From Scilla litardierei (lineage: Eukaryota > Streptophyta > Magnoliopsida > Asparagales > Asparagaceae): a stretch of DNA of 64,000 bases. The notes under the pieces were generated by a model. That model searched no databases. It saw nothing but the letters and a program-made list of their open reading frames with translations, and was not told the origin of the DNA. The stretch lies in contig CM061141.1 in NCBI GenBank assembly GCA_030789695.1, positions 200,373,600 to 200,437,599 on the forward strand. Direction: 5' to 3'. A program made the position numbers and the translations under genes. This document shows, piece by piece, positions 31,666-42,810 of this stretch (position 1 is its first letter; each line of letters begins with the position of its first letter).

Positions 31666-34332
31666 TAGCATAGTATTTTATTCTTTCAATAAACACGAAT
31701 CCTCTCGACAGCAAGAGGACCGTATAGGATTTTATATGCTTTCTTAGTTTAATAAATTCACCCCATATGATGGCTCAATTATGTAACGGCCTGTATTTTT
31801 CCAATACTTTTAAATTAAGTATTTAAAGTAAATTCATTTTTAATTGTATTTTATAATGGTTTGTTAGGAGTCTTAAACTGATTTCAAAATTTATTATAAA
31901 AATATTTTGAAGTACCAGACTAGTTATGGAGTATTTTAGTAAAATCGGATTTCGTCAAATAACTCTGAAAGATCTGATAAAAATTCATTTTCGGATATTG
32001 CAGTTTTGGGTCAATGAATTTATTTTCTATTCAAATGTTTTCAAAACGATTTCAAACTTCCGCAGTAGCATTCTATGATCATTTAGGGCGCCCCACATTA
32101 ATTTCGTAATTTTCTGATATTGTTTCAATAGAGAACCCGCAAACCCGCTTTCTAAACGTTTTGGCCAAAAACTAGTATTTCCGTAGTCCAAACCCTGGAA
32201 CGGTCTTCGTGTTCGCCATCCTCGTGACGATACGATCCCGTGGGTATGTTTTCGTAATTTTTCGGACACGTTTACTAGTAGGGGCATTTTCGTAATTTCG
32301 TATTTATCTTTTCACTAATGACTTTCGTTAATGGGGTTTTACCTTCTTAATTACCTTTCTAATTACCATTACCCTACCTAATCCTACAGCTAACCCAGCC
32401 CGTATCTACCCCCCTAATTACTTTTCCTAACCCCCCCAACAACTTAAATGGGTGACACGTTTCCCCCCTCTTCTCATTTTTTTTTGCAGGCATCCCCTCT
32501 CTTCCCCCCCTCTCTAAACCAATATATATATAGCTGCTCCCCCCTCCTCTCAAAATAAACCCACTCTCTCAACTCTCTACCCCCGTTCGCATCCCCCACC
32601 CTCTCGCTCTCTCTTCATCTCCCCGCCCTCGTCGCCGGAGGGTTGACCAACGTCGCCCCGACTGCCCCTCAGCCGTGCGACGCCACCTCCGCCACGAACG
32701 TGCCCACCGGAGCTCCGCCTCCGCTCCACAGCGCCCACCGAAGAGTCCCCTTCGACGACGACGACGAAGATCGACAGCAACGTCGCTCAGTCAAGAGTCT
32801 CGCCTCCTCCAAGCAGTCACCGCCGACTTCCGCTCCTCCCGACGCCGACGAACGCCTCCAGCGGCCTCCGCCGCACAGCTGCACCACCGAGCTCCCCAGC
32901 GAGCTAAGCCCTCCCCCGCTTCGCCATCCGCCGTCAACCACGTCCCGCTGCCCGCTGCCAGAGCACGAGCCCACGACCGCCGGAGCTCCGACTGCAACGC
33001 CCCCCAAGCTCCGCTCTTCGCCTTCGCTCGTCGTCACCCCGCACCGCCCTCCGTACGTCGCCGCTTCGCCTGAGAAGCTCCGCCTCGCCAACAGCCGCTG
33101 CTCCGCTCTCAGAGGGTCACGCCGACCGCCTCCCTCTGCTGAAGCTCCGACGAGCCCGCACCCTCCGCCACGTCCCACGGCGGCATCAACTGCCCCGCCG
33201 TCGCTGCCCCCCCGGAGACGCCCGCCGCCTTTCCACCTCGGTCGCCGCCCCGCTCGCCGCCGAGCCCCCTCCGCCGTCGTCGCCCTCCGCCCCCACGCCC
33301 ACGTTGCTCCGACGAGCACACGCCCCTGCATACGGTAACGAAGAAACAGGGTAATTGCAAACTTGTAAATACGCCGAAAGTTCGTATTTTCGTATTTTAA
33401 ATTAATTATTAAATGGGTTTTATGGTTTTAAATCCATAAGTAATAATATAGGGCCCAGAAAAATATGAGACTAGCTCTAGAAAATCAGAAATGATATTCT
33501 GGACCCAATGGCGCTAGTTTCATGTCAATTCGACGCTTAGTTTTCTCAGAATTAATTTTTAAGCCTATAAGTTAAATCCGTTATTTTCGTTTAAAAATCC
33601 GAATCTTCTTATTTTCACGTAAACAAATACTTGAGAAAAATATATGTTATATAACTCTCCGGGACGGTCGTTTTGACACCTCATTTGAACCATTCCGATG
33701 TAGATTGCTCCCAGAATAAATTCCTGAATAAATACGTTACTAATTGAAAAATAGATTTTAAATTGTTTTTGAGCTTTTAAAAATCCTAAAAATTACTATA
33801 AGCCTCAGAAAAATATTCCTTCTTGCAGTAAAATTATTTTCACCATATATAGTCTATATAAAATTTTAGAACCGTTTTCGACACCGTTTCAATCAGTTTT
33901 AAAAATCAAAACGATCGAGTTTAATAAATAGAAAATAGGGTACGCTTTTAACCAATTGTTCTTGTGATTTCAGGTACCAATCTTCGTGCACCAGCTCTTC
34001 CAGCTCCAATCTCGTCTTGCCACGACGAGCTCTAAAATGGTAAGTCACGACAGATTCTAACTTTAGAAAAATAGTCTACTGTGCTGGCATGAACTTGTGA
34101 CACTTCACTTATAGCCTCGAACGGCTATTCAGGTTAAACCAAACTAGAGAACTAAATGAAAGTAATCTACCAAAGATTACTTTGCCAACTTTCAACTTGG
34201 GTAAATTGTGTGCTAGCCACACTACCACGTGCTCAAAGCACGGAAGTAACAGCTTTTGGTGTTGGACTTGTCTTTATCCTACTTGCTGGTTTTCAATGAG
34301 GAAGTCAACCAGTTGACTTGGTTGACTAAGCA

Positions 34333-34426
34333 ACATGTGGAATATCATATGGAACATCGTGTGGAATATCTTGTGTGGAATATCTGATGGAACATCTCGT
34401 GGAACATCTTGTGGAACATCTCGTAA
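34333..34426 (+). repeat. Short tandem repeat of GTGGAACATC(T) in S2
   Basis: About seven imperfect units of 10-15 bp. The TEK LTR has only two at 29450-29475, so this expanded in S2. Confidence 0.75.
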
Positions 34427-34516
34427 TGGATACACATCACTGGGGTTTGGGGTAACTCATTGTAGTGAGAGTGTGGGAGCTATGACCGGGGGTTCATCTA
34501 CTTGCGTGTCTGTGTC

Positions 34517-34625
34517 TACAAGGTCTGCCTGCGTCGGCAAAATTACAAGGTCTGCCTGCGTCGGCAAAATTACAAGGTCTGCCTGCGTCGGCAAAACTAC
34601 AAGGTCTGCCTGCGTCGGCAAAATG
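34517..34625 (+). repeat. 27-bp tandem repeat x4 in S2
   Basis: Four near-perfect units containing AAGGTCTGCCTGCGTCGGCA. The length is a multiple of three and translates to repeated RSACVGKIT, but no gene supports it. Confidence 0.95.
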
Positions 34626-35235
34626 GTCCCTGGCAATAGATGAACTTTATGGTTGCATATCATACTCTCCTACTTGAGTCACGTAGTTCTAGTGTAGCTT
34701 GCACAGTTACTTTCTTTACAGTACTTGCACTTTACTTTCCTCACCAGTACAGTTACCATGCTTGCCTCACTTTACTTGCCAGTACAGTCACCTTTACTTT
34801 ACGCATTCCATGCACGTTACTTTCTACACTTGTACAGACACTGCACCGTACTTTACTTTACTTTCACTTTGGTCTGCTTTGTCATACTTGTACAGTACCT
34901 CTATTTCTTTATTTAGAATTGTTGTGACTTACCTACGGTTCCATCTCCGTGGCACCGCAGACGACGTACATATGGAGGCAGATGCTCTTGAGCTAATAGC
35001 GCCAGACTTCGACCATGAGACCGCAGCTTCCAGAGCTATTTTCAGTTGTGTTCTTTCTTTCATTCATGTATCATCGTTGGAACAATTTGTACGGGATAGA
35101 TTGTAATAATGGACACTATTTGGGTATTTTTGTACATCTCTGCATCGTGGCTATTTTGACTTCACTGGTTAACTGCAGAACCTGCGCAATTATCAAATAA
35201 GTAACGGGCCCCCGAAAGCGGGTCGTTACAAATTA

Positions 35236-36654
35236 TCTTTTGCACCCAACCCTCTATTTATCATCCATGCCCACCCTTGTATTTGGTGCTTATATCGCCT
35301 CTCTCCCCAATTTTTATGTGATATTTAAGCTTGGGGGAAAGAGACTATTTTGTTGAGTTGCCCCTTATCGTGTCGTTGTCCTCTATTTATATCATACACA
35401 CATTGAGGACAATGTGATATTTTAGCTTGGGGGAGTGCATAGTGCATGCACTTTGCTTCATCGTGAAACACACTTCGAAATTTCCATATGAACCATGTTC
35501 ACTTCTATATTTATGTCTTATATGCTTCATTTTCTATGAAATATCGTGGATTTATTTTTTTATGAACTCTGATATCTGTTAGATTAGAGTTTGATTCCTT
35601 GATTAGTGTATCTTTGTTAATATGCTTTTTCATAGTAGAATCCATAGTTTCACAACCATATTCTCGAAAGAGTTAAGCTAAAAATGAATGAATCAAATCT
35701 GAAAATCATTTGACTCCTGCGTGATTTGATTGATAACTCTATTGCTTCATGGATGTTTAGTGATTCAAACGAGATAGGATAACCCCATGATAACCAAAGT
35801 AGTGATGAGTAGGATTCCTGCAACCGAGCCATGTCTAGATTTTATGCTTTTTCTTTTTCCTTTGTGAATAGCCAATAAATGATCTTTGATCATGTTTTGC
35901 ATTCCATCGCGTTTACGTGAGTTTGCAAAAATCCCAAAAATGCAAAAATCAAACAAATATCATGAATAAAAGGCCCTAGGGGTTCTTCGTAACCCAATGC
36001 CCTAAGACCGTCTGGTCTGGGATGCATAGGCCGCTTTTTGTATATATTGAGTTATTTCGTGTATATAAAAAATGTATATGAAATATTCATATAGCCAAAA
36101 ACATTATAAAAGTACAAAAAACACATATCCTTATCTCCATTTCAATATAGAACAAAGACATGGCAAAGTTGATGGGTTCCAGGAGTCCTGAAATGGCCTT
36201 AGTGTGGTGATGCCTTACTTTGATTGAATTTGCTAAATTCATTTCATGAAGTATAACAAAATACCACGCACGCTTGAAAACGTTTGATCATGACCTATTA
36301 TACTGCTTAGAGAATGAGTTGTGGACATCGGTTTCATTTCTGTGAACTTAGTATATTGCATGATAAACTATGATATGATATAACTCTACTCTCATTTTAT
36401 CACTTATCAAGTTCATTACATTTATCAAAGTCCACTTTATTTTAATTCGAGCGAGATTTAAGTACGTGTTTTGTATATGTGCTCTAATTTCATATTGACG
36501 TGTGTTCACGAGATCTTGCATACCTTGGGTTCTTATATTTTCTGAATTTAAGATTGAACCCCTTGTCTCCATTACACGCCACCGCCTCACATCTTCATTG
36601 TATCCTTCTCCCGTGTTCGCTACTTACTAGTCTTCCTCGAGGACGAGTAAGAGG
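35236..36654 (+). other. 3' region of element B
   Basis: No gene seen. AAGCTTGGGGGAAAG near 35329. A hairpin TTGTCCTC/GAGGACAA (35376-35383 with 35405-35412) is followed by TAGCTTGGGGGAGT (about 35423). A CCTCGAGGACGAG block (about 36637) lies before the PPT. The arrangement parallels the OUT and NEST 3' UTRs. Confidence 0.7.
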
Positions 36655-36670
36655 GAAGCATGGGGGATTT
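36655..36670 (+). promoter_or_regulatory. Polypurine tract of B
   Basis: GAAGCATGGGGGATTT directly before the LTR start TGATGTGTC. Confidence 0.85.
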
Positions 36671-38454
36671 TGATGTGTCATTATATTCCACATTTTATCA
36701 CTATGATTACACGTCAAAATTATTGCTCATTTACATATTTCATACGCTTTTACGCTATTATTTGGAACAATATGACTTTCGGATCGTTAATGGCCATTTC
36801 AGGGATTTGGAGCGATATTAGAGCAATTTGGAGTCAATAAGATGATCGGCGACGTGAGAGCACCAAGAATACTCATGATGACATGCTTGAGGTGCCAAAG
36901 AAGAAGACTAGAGAAAGAGGAAGAGAAAGGAGAAGCCAAGAAGCAATCAGCTTCACTTTCCCAGGTGACTCAAGCGAGTAGCACAAGCTGCTCGATCGAG
37001 CTGATACACGAGCCCAGCAGAAAAGAGAATGTGCATCCTACTCGACCGAGCAGCGTGGTGACTCGGTCGAGTCATTTCTATTTATCGAAGCTCCATCCAG
37101 TTTAACATCCGCTCGACCGAGCCAGCAGGCGACTCGACCGAGCAAGGCCTACTCGGGCCGAGTAGGCAGAGCAACACTTTTGAAGGAGCCCGATCCACTG
37201 ACAGACTCGACCGAATAGGGGGGTAACTCGACCGAATAGGGGGGTAACTCGACCGAGCAGGGGGCGACTCGACCGAGCACGAAGGCTACTCGGTCAAGTA
37301 AGGCGAAAACCCAGATTTTCAGAAATCTGTGCACGCTTTTCAAATCTTCTATCACCTGGAATTTTTCAGTATTTTTCTAATATTTTTCCCAGATAGTACA
37401 CTTCAATACGGTTCCAATGCCACCAAGAACATGCCAATCGGAGGTCGGATGAGCTCTGAGAAATGTCTGCAAGATGGTTCTGCAGTGCTGAAATCTGCAC
37501 TCGACCGAGTGCTGTTCCTACTCGGTCCAAGTGCTGCCGGGGTCCACCAATAAGTTGCGGACAGAAACATATTTGGGCTGAATTGGAGAGGGTTTTTTTG
37601 GTTTGTTTTCTAGGGTTTAGATAGGGATATATATTGTTTGGTAGCCGTCATTTTGAGGGGAACTTTTTGGAGAGTTTTTTAGTTAGGTTTATCAAGTTTT
37701 GGGAGACGATCTTTTGGGGAGTTAGGCTACGCCATAGGCCCATCCTTTTGTATCAAGCTAAGTACTTTTGTCCTCTTGAATTCCATTGTTATTTCTTTGT
37801 GATTTCTTATTGAATATCTCCTTGATGCATGCTATGATGAATTCTCTTGCTATTATCGAATCTTATATTGCTTTTCCTATGGTGCATGCGTAGTTCTATC
37901 AAGGGCTAATGGATTAGCCCTAAGATTTTAGGATTTAGATGCAAAGATAGGATTTTTATGATGTGTTGGGAATAAAAGGGGATGCATTCGAACCATGATA
38001 GTGGTGATATTATTGTAGATCCCTAATACATGTTCCGTATGCATCTATCGCGCGAGCGGGGTGAATACGGTATGTTAGATTCATGATGCCTTGACACATG
38101 AAGTCACTTCCTAGATGCTACAACCCCCAATTAAATCACTGCAATGTAGAAGTCTCAACCGAGCATCGACGTCCGACGGTCCTAGCGACGAGTCCTAAAG
38201 CCCTAATCTTTTATATTTATTTCTTTCCTTCTTTGTGTGGAATCCCTTGTTCGCGACGTTGAGTGACACAACCTTCGCATCCATCACATTAAGACATTCC
38301 ACAACCCACCTCCACCAATAAATTCGCAAGTCTAATTCAACCTAGGAGTAGATAGGTAGTATAGCACCGCTTCCCCGTGTTCGATACCTGCTTGCCACTA
38401 TACCGTGCGCTTGCGGTAAACGACATCGTTTTGGAGTTAATTCTGGCCCGATCA
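36671..38454 (+). repeat. 3' LTR of B with CTCGACCGAG array
   Basis: A 1,784-bp LTR from TGATGTGTCA to GCCCGATCA. CTCGACCGAG-type palindromes recur at 36991, 37041, 37062, 37112, 37133, about 37204-37275 (as a short tandem array with AGGGGGGTA spacers) and 37499. A TATA-like GATATATATT follows at 37626-37636. Homologous to 30324-30552 at its end. Confidence 0.88.
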
Positions 38455-38559
38455 ATTAGCATTAATAAATGCTTAGTTAAGATGTTTGCATATATCATTT
38501 AGCTTGAGAATGCGTATAGAAGTACTTCTAGGTTCAACACAAGCTCTATGATATAAGTC

Positions 38560-39060
38560 AGACGCCTAGTGTAGTAGAACCAGACGTCTGACGTATCAGA
38601 TCCAACAGATATATGTCACTCAGATTTTTTCAATCTGACCAGACGTTTGATGTTGTCATACCAGACGCCTGAACAACTGTTCAGATGACTGGACATTGAA
38701 CTCTAGACGATTGGTAATAGAAATGTTAGTTTGTAAAAAGTTTCCCGAGAGCAATCATCTTTTGACTTCACGAGATCAGAAATTTGATGCTGACTTATCA
38801 GGCAGCTAGACAGTTCGTCCGGTGCCTGATTGGTCTGCTATAGATGCCTGATCATCATATCATATGATTTTCACCCAGTTCAGTCTTTCTACCAGACGTC
38901 TGATAATCTTGATCCAGATGCCTGGCTCAGTATAATCTCACCATCTCGATTAATACTCCAGACAAGTGGTTACATCATTCCAGACGCCTGTCGAATAATT
39001 TTAAGTCAAATCAATTTTTTATCCAACGGTTGAGATTTAACGTCTGATCGTTATAAACTC
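38560..39060 (+). promoter_or_regulatory. Palindrome array and TATA-like box before the env-position ORF of C
   Basis: About nine CAGACG(C/T)CTG-type motifs between 38560 and 39000, then TTATAAAC at 39051-39058, about 250-320 bp before the ORF. The same motif fills U3 of the C 3' LTR, but downstream of the array the two sequences do not match, so this looks like an internal promoter rather than a 5' LTR. Confidence 0.45.
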
Positions 39061-39303
39061 TGATTCGTTCGATTAGGGCTTAAGTGAAGTATTCCATTTC
39101 ACCTGCCCATTTGTCTGCCATTACGGTCTCGACAAACTTTCGACAAACTCTTGTCTGATTTGAGGTAAATAAAAACGCATTTCTTTGCATCGATCATTTT
39201 GACATCTAGGGTTTTTCGATTCAACTCACATCCTTCAATATTTGAACGATAGGGTCTCATCATCCTGCGTACGAAATGAACTCGATCGTCATCACCACAA
39301 TAT

Positions 39304-39936
39304 TTGACGATTGAGACGTCTTCACATCCACCAAAACCATATGAGCCTGGTTCTTCATCTCATCGGTTCAAGATGACCAATCCTCTTGATGTGTCGCATC
39401 AGATACCATTGACGTCAAAACAACCGCATGATCAACCTTCATCGCCATTTCGGCTACTGTCTTCTAAGCACTCTACTGCTCACGACGACCCTCATGATCA
39501 TTCAGAGTCTTCTGTTCCTGAAGATCCTCTTGAAGTCATCAGAAACAGACTTCAGTTTCTGATCAGAAGTTCCTGCCATCAAGATAATGATCTGATGTCC
39601 CTCTGTATTAACCTAGAGGAGGTTCGAGCTATTGTCTTGTGAATTGGTCAAGATCATCGTCAGATCAGTAATATCCTCCGAGTTATTCAGGACAGTAGGT
39701 GTCCCTACTCTGATCCATCATCCTCTTCACATCCTCCTGAAGTCTTACCTCAGCGTTTGGGTGAGGTTGAGTACAATCTTTCCAACATCTGGACAGGTGT
39801 CTCACATATGAGTTTGGAACTCACCATTGTGAAGGAAATGATCCCAAACATACAGGAGAAATTGGACGCACGGGTGCCTACTCCTAAAGATATCCATGCT
39901 CTTGCCCCACCATCTCCACCTCATCCAGCTGTATGA
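39304..39936 (+). pseudogene. Env-position ORF of C, one internal stop
   Basis: One frame from before 39304 to TGA at 39934, broken by TGA at 39640-39642. The first in-frame ATG is at 39373 (MTNPLDVSHQ). A Ser/Pro/His-rich N-terminus precedes heptad-like segments (LEVIRNRLQFLIRSS, LEEVRAIVL, ISNILRVIQD, VEYNLSNIW) suggesting a coiled coil, ending LDARVPTPKDIHALAPPSPP. This resembles the extra ORF of Sireviruses in position. I see no membrane segment. Function unknown. Confidence 0.5.
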
Positions 39937-40203
39937 TGACGTTCTGGACTACCACAAGCCTCTCTTTACATTCATCAAATGAATTTTTGAACATAAGAAG
40001 AGTGCTTGTGAGGATACATTTTGTTATTTTTGGGTTATGGGTGGTATATTTGTAAAGTATACAGCTATCACATCTTTATGTGACTTTACTAGTGTACATT
40101 GACACATTTTGTTGTATGTGTCACATAGATATACTTTTGTTCTTTGATTAGAGATTAAGTTATATTTTGTATTTTTGCCCTCACAATATATAAACATATA
40201 TAG

Positions 40204-40244
<41 letters not shown>

Positions 40245-40310
40245 CATATATATATACATACATACATACATATGCATACATTCATACATATACATACATA
40301 CATACATGTG
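40204..40310. repeat. (CA)n / (TACA)n microsatellite
   Basis: CA dinucleotides to about 40238, then TATACA/CATA mixtures to about 40310. Frames through it are artefacts. Confidence 0.93.
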
Positions 40311-40998
40311 TGTGTGTATGCTTGTGGTTTTGGAAATGTTTTTTTGTTGATAATTATCTTATTGTGCACTTCCAATATAAGTTTTGAATATTTTTATCTC
40401 CAAATGAGACTTGATGCAACATGCTTAGTTAAATGGTGAAATAAGAACATCTTCACTTATTCTGTCATAATTTTGACCATCGATATCTATTTATTTTTGT
40501 TGTTCTATTCCTCCCATCTTACTTTTTTTGATTATGACAAGGGGGAGAGAATTACCATGAGTAACCATATAAGATTGATTATTTTATAAGGGAAAGAGAG
40601 AGAAGAATAATCATGTGTGTTCCATGATTATTGATTATATTTTGAAACTCATATAACTCCATGAATCATATCATTTCTAATCTAGTTTTGATATTGTTAT
40701 ATGATTCAGGGGGAGTTATTCTTAAAACGGATTTCATTATAATTGATTGACTTGATCTCCTTATTCATGCTTCTAATTACTCAATGTGTATCACCATATG
40801 TCTCATGCCTTGTGTATTCATATATGTTGAAGGCTTTAATAAACAATACTCAATTCATGTGATACAACATATCATTATTTATATGTTTGCACTAAAATGT
40901 TTGGCATCAATGCAAGGGGAGTAAGTATTTTTAAATTTCAAGTACAATTATTGATTATGGTTATGATTGTGTGTCATCATCAAAAAGGGGGAGAAAGT

Positions 40999-42810
40999 TG
41001 AATATTGGATTCTCCAAATGTAGTTTTGATGATAAACAAACATAATCGATTGTGACTAATCCCAAAATTTTGTAGTTAAGGAAAGCATCGTCAATAAAAA
41101 TAAAGTCATATCAAATAAAGACGATGACTCGGGACATTTATGCAAGGACATCAATCAATGAAGCATGGAAATCAAGGAATGATAGCAAGGAAGTCAACAT
41201 GTTGAACTCCACAAGTTCAATGCAAGTCTTCAAGGGATTCAATAGGAAGTGAAGAGGATTAAATATGTAAACTTTTCTTTCTTTACTTCTTAGTTGAATT
41301 AGCATGTTAAGCCTTGAATAGACTCAATAGAATATCACTCATAACACTCACAGCACTTTAGATCATATATCATTGAGTGTCATAGGGTTTGAACTTGCAT
41401 AAACTCGAAGAAGAGTTTTTCAGCCAACCCATGCGCCTGGTGCTTGGTCTCTAAATGCCCGGTGCTCATGTGCATCTAGTTCTCTAAAGCCATACCTTAC
41501 AGACGCCTGAAGTTCTAATTCCATACGGCTGCACAATGAGTCAGACGGCTGGATGATGAACTCCAGACATCTGATTAATTCTACCCGAAACTCCACTAAC
41601 TCAGCCTATGCTGACTAACGGAAAACAGGCTCCTAGATGATATACATCAGATGCTAGTGATTTAAGAGCATATATTTTCAGTAGCTCAAACTTTGCTGTC
41701 AGTCAAGATCAGACGTTTGAAGTTGTATTCCCAGACATCTGTATAGTTGACCAGACGTTTGGAGACATCTGGATAATGAACATCAGACGCCTGGATATTC
41801 GGACCAAGTAATTCCAGTAACCTAGTTGATCTTTATCTGTATGGTCAGACGTCTCATGCCATTGAGCCAGACGACTGCACAGTGGACCAGACGTTTAGGA
41901 AGTCTTCTTTAGAGGTCTGCTAAGTGTCTGTTAGACTATATTTATTGCCCAGTCAGAATTGTAGAGAAGTCGCCTGGCCGTTCTACTTCAGGCGACTAGT
42001 CACTAGGATTTCTACCCGTTAATAGTCGTTTCCAGCATTTAATGCTTGTGATTTTTATGTGATTTTGAGCAGATTTCGATGGCTTATTTATAGGGCTTTA
42101 TTGTCTTGACTTGAGAGGTTAGCTAAAACATCTAAGACTTCATTCAATACACTCTCAAGTGATCTCAATCCATTAATTTATTTACTAGAGCATTCAAGAG
42201 CATTCAAAGTATTTCAAGCTCAAGCTCTAAAAGTTCAACTTGTCTCCAAAGATTTCAAGATCAGCTTCTGGCATTAATTGTTACACATCTTGAGACAAGT
42301 TAGTAAGTGCTCTTACTCTCATCATTTAGAGCACATCATGCACACCTCATTGCCTCATTCTTAAGAGTATTAATCAAGGCATATGTTGTGGAAATTGTTT
42401 CATATTTAGTTCTAACTTTCTTTTTTATATTTGAGAAGTTCCTCTCGGTTGTGAGAGTAGTCCATTCTCGGGTTGTGGGAAGTAAATGAAAAGATGTATT
42501 GGTTTTTCACTTGTCAGGTGTTTGCAAGTGGTTATTAGTGGATCATTAATCACTAGCAGGTTTGCTAGTGTGTTGCTGGAGTAGGATTCAAAGGATTTGA
42601 GGAGACTCAGAGTCGGGAGACTCGGTGAATCCGAACAAGGGTAAATCCTTTGTTTGGGTTTGCTTTTCTGTGTTTGTTGATCTCTCTTTCTATTCCACAC
42701 TAAGGTTGCATACGTGATTATTAATTTGGCGTAATTTTCATATTATTGTTATAAAGCACTAATTCACCCCCTCCCAATAGTGTTTTCTCCCTATAGTTTC
42801 TGATCCTACA
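40999..42810 (+). repeat. Probable 3' LTR of C
   Basis: Begins after AAAAAGGGGGAGAAAGT with TGAATATTGG and probably ends near TGATCCTACA (42810). The right end is uncertain because no partner LTR is present. CAGACGCCTG-type motifs occur from about 41510 to 41890, and CTTATTTATAGG (42083-42094) is a good TATA box. No gene is inside. Confidence 0.6.

Larger units (their letters stand above)
33974..35106 (+). other. Candidate spliced ORF in S2
   Basis: Exon-like segments 33974-34039 (66 nt, nine shorter than in TEK, phase kept) and 34961-35106. Read in the TEK phase the first gives GTNLRAPALPAPISSCHDEL then a TAA where TEK has GAA. The second is open to 35106 (DDVHMEADALELIAPDFDHE...), acidic like TEK. 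The single-base nonsense suggests decay after loss of function in this solo LTR. Confidence 0.4.
31782..35230 (+). mobile_element. Solo LTR S2 (TEK family), TSD AATTA
   Basis: Starts TGTAACGGCC, ends GGTCGTTACA, flanked by AATTA at 31777-31781 and 35231-35235. It aligns along most of its length with the TEK 3' LTR. TATATATATAG at 32522-32532 is followed by a GC-rich leader with a 231-codon Pro/Ser/Arg-rich frame (32643-33338) of no recognised family. Donors near 33335 or 33351, acceptor at 33973, donor at 34040 and acceptor at 34960 correspond to those in TEK. Confidence 0.93.
30324..38454 (+). mobile_element. B: short Athila/Tat-like non-autonomous LTR element, interrupted
   Basis: Contains a 5' LTR remnant (30324-30552), a tRNA-Asp-type PBS, a degraded gag-like region, a 3' region, a PPT and a complete 3' LTR (36671-38454). 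The 5' remnant matches the end of the 3' LTR (from CCTTCTTTGTGTGGAATCCC on). Without solo LTR S2 the internal region is only about 2.7 kb and has no pol. The left end is replaced by TEK. Confidence 0.85.
38455..42810 (+). mobile_element. C: probable Sirevirus (Ty1/copia) 3' half
   Basis: Contains a promoter-like palindrome array, an env-position ORF, several purine tracts (AAGGGGGAGAG 40545, CAGGGGGAG 40707, AAGGGGAG 40914, AAAAAGGGGGAGA 40983) and a probable 3' LTR from 40999. Multiple GGGGGAG tracts before the 3' LTR are typical of Sireviruses. No gag or pol remains in the window, so the family call is an inference. Element B is inserted at its left edge. Confidence 0.6.

Noticed and set aside
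32643..33338. 231-codon frame in S2, possible captured host gene
   Set aside because: GC-rich Pro/Ser/Arg composition is open in several frames on both strands. It lies after the LTR TATA box like similar frames in S1 and TEK. I recognise no family. It may contain exon 1 of the LTR ORF, but the phase does not fit here.
36991..37520. Regularly recurring palindromes as a CRISPR-like array
   Set aside because: Spacing is irregular, spacers are not unique, and the context is a plant LTR.
38454..39300. 5' LTR of element C
   Set aside because: Shares the palindrome motif with the 3' LTR but does not match it downstream of the array, and no PBS follows. Kept as a possible internal promoter.
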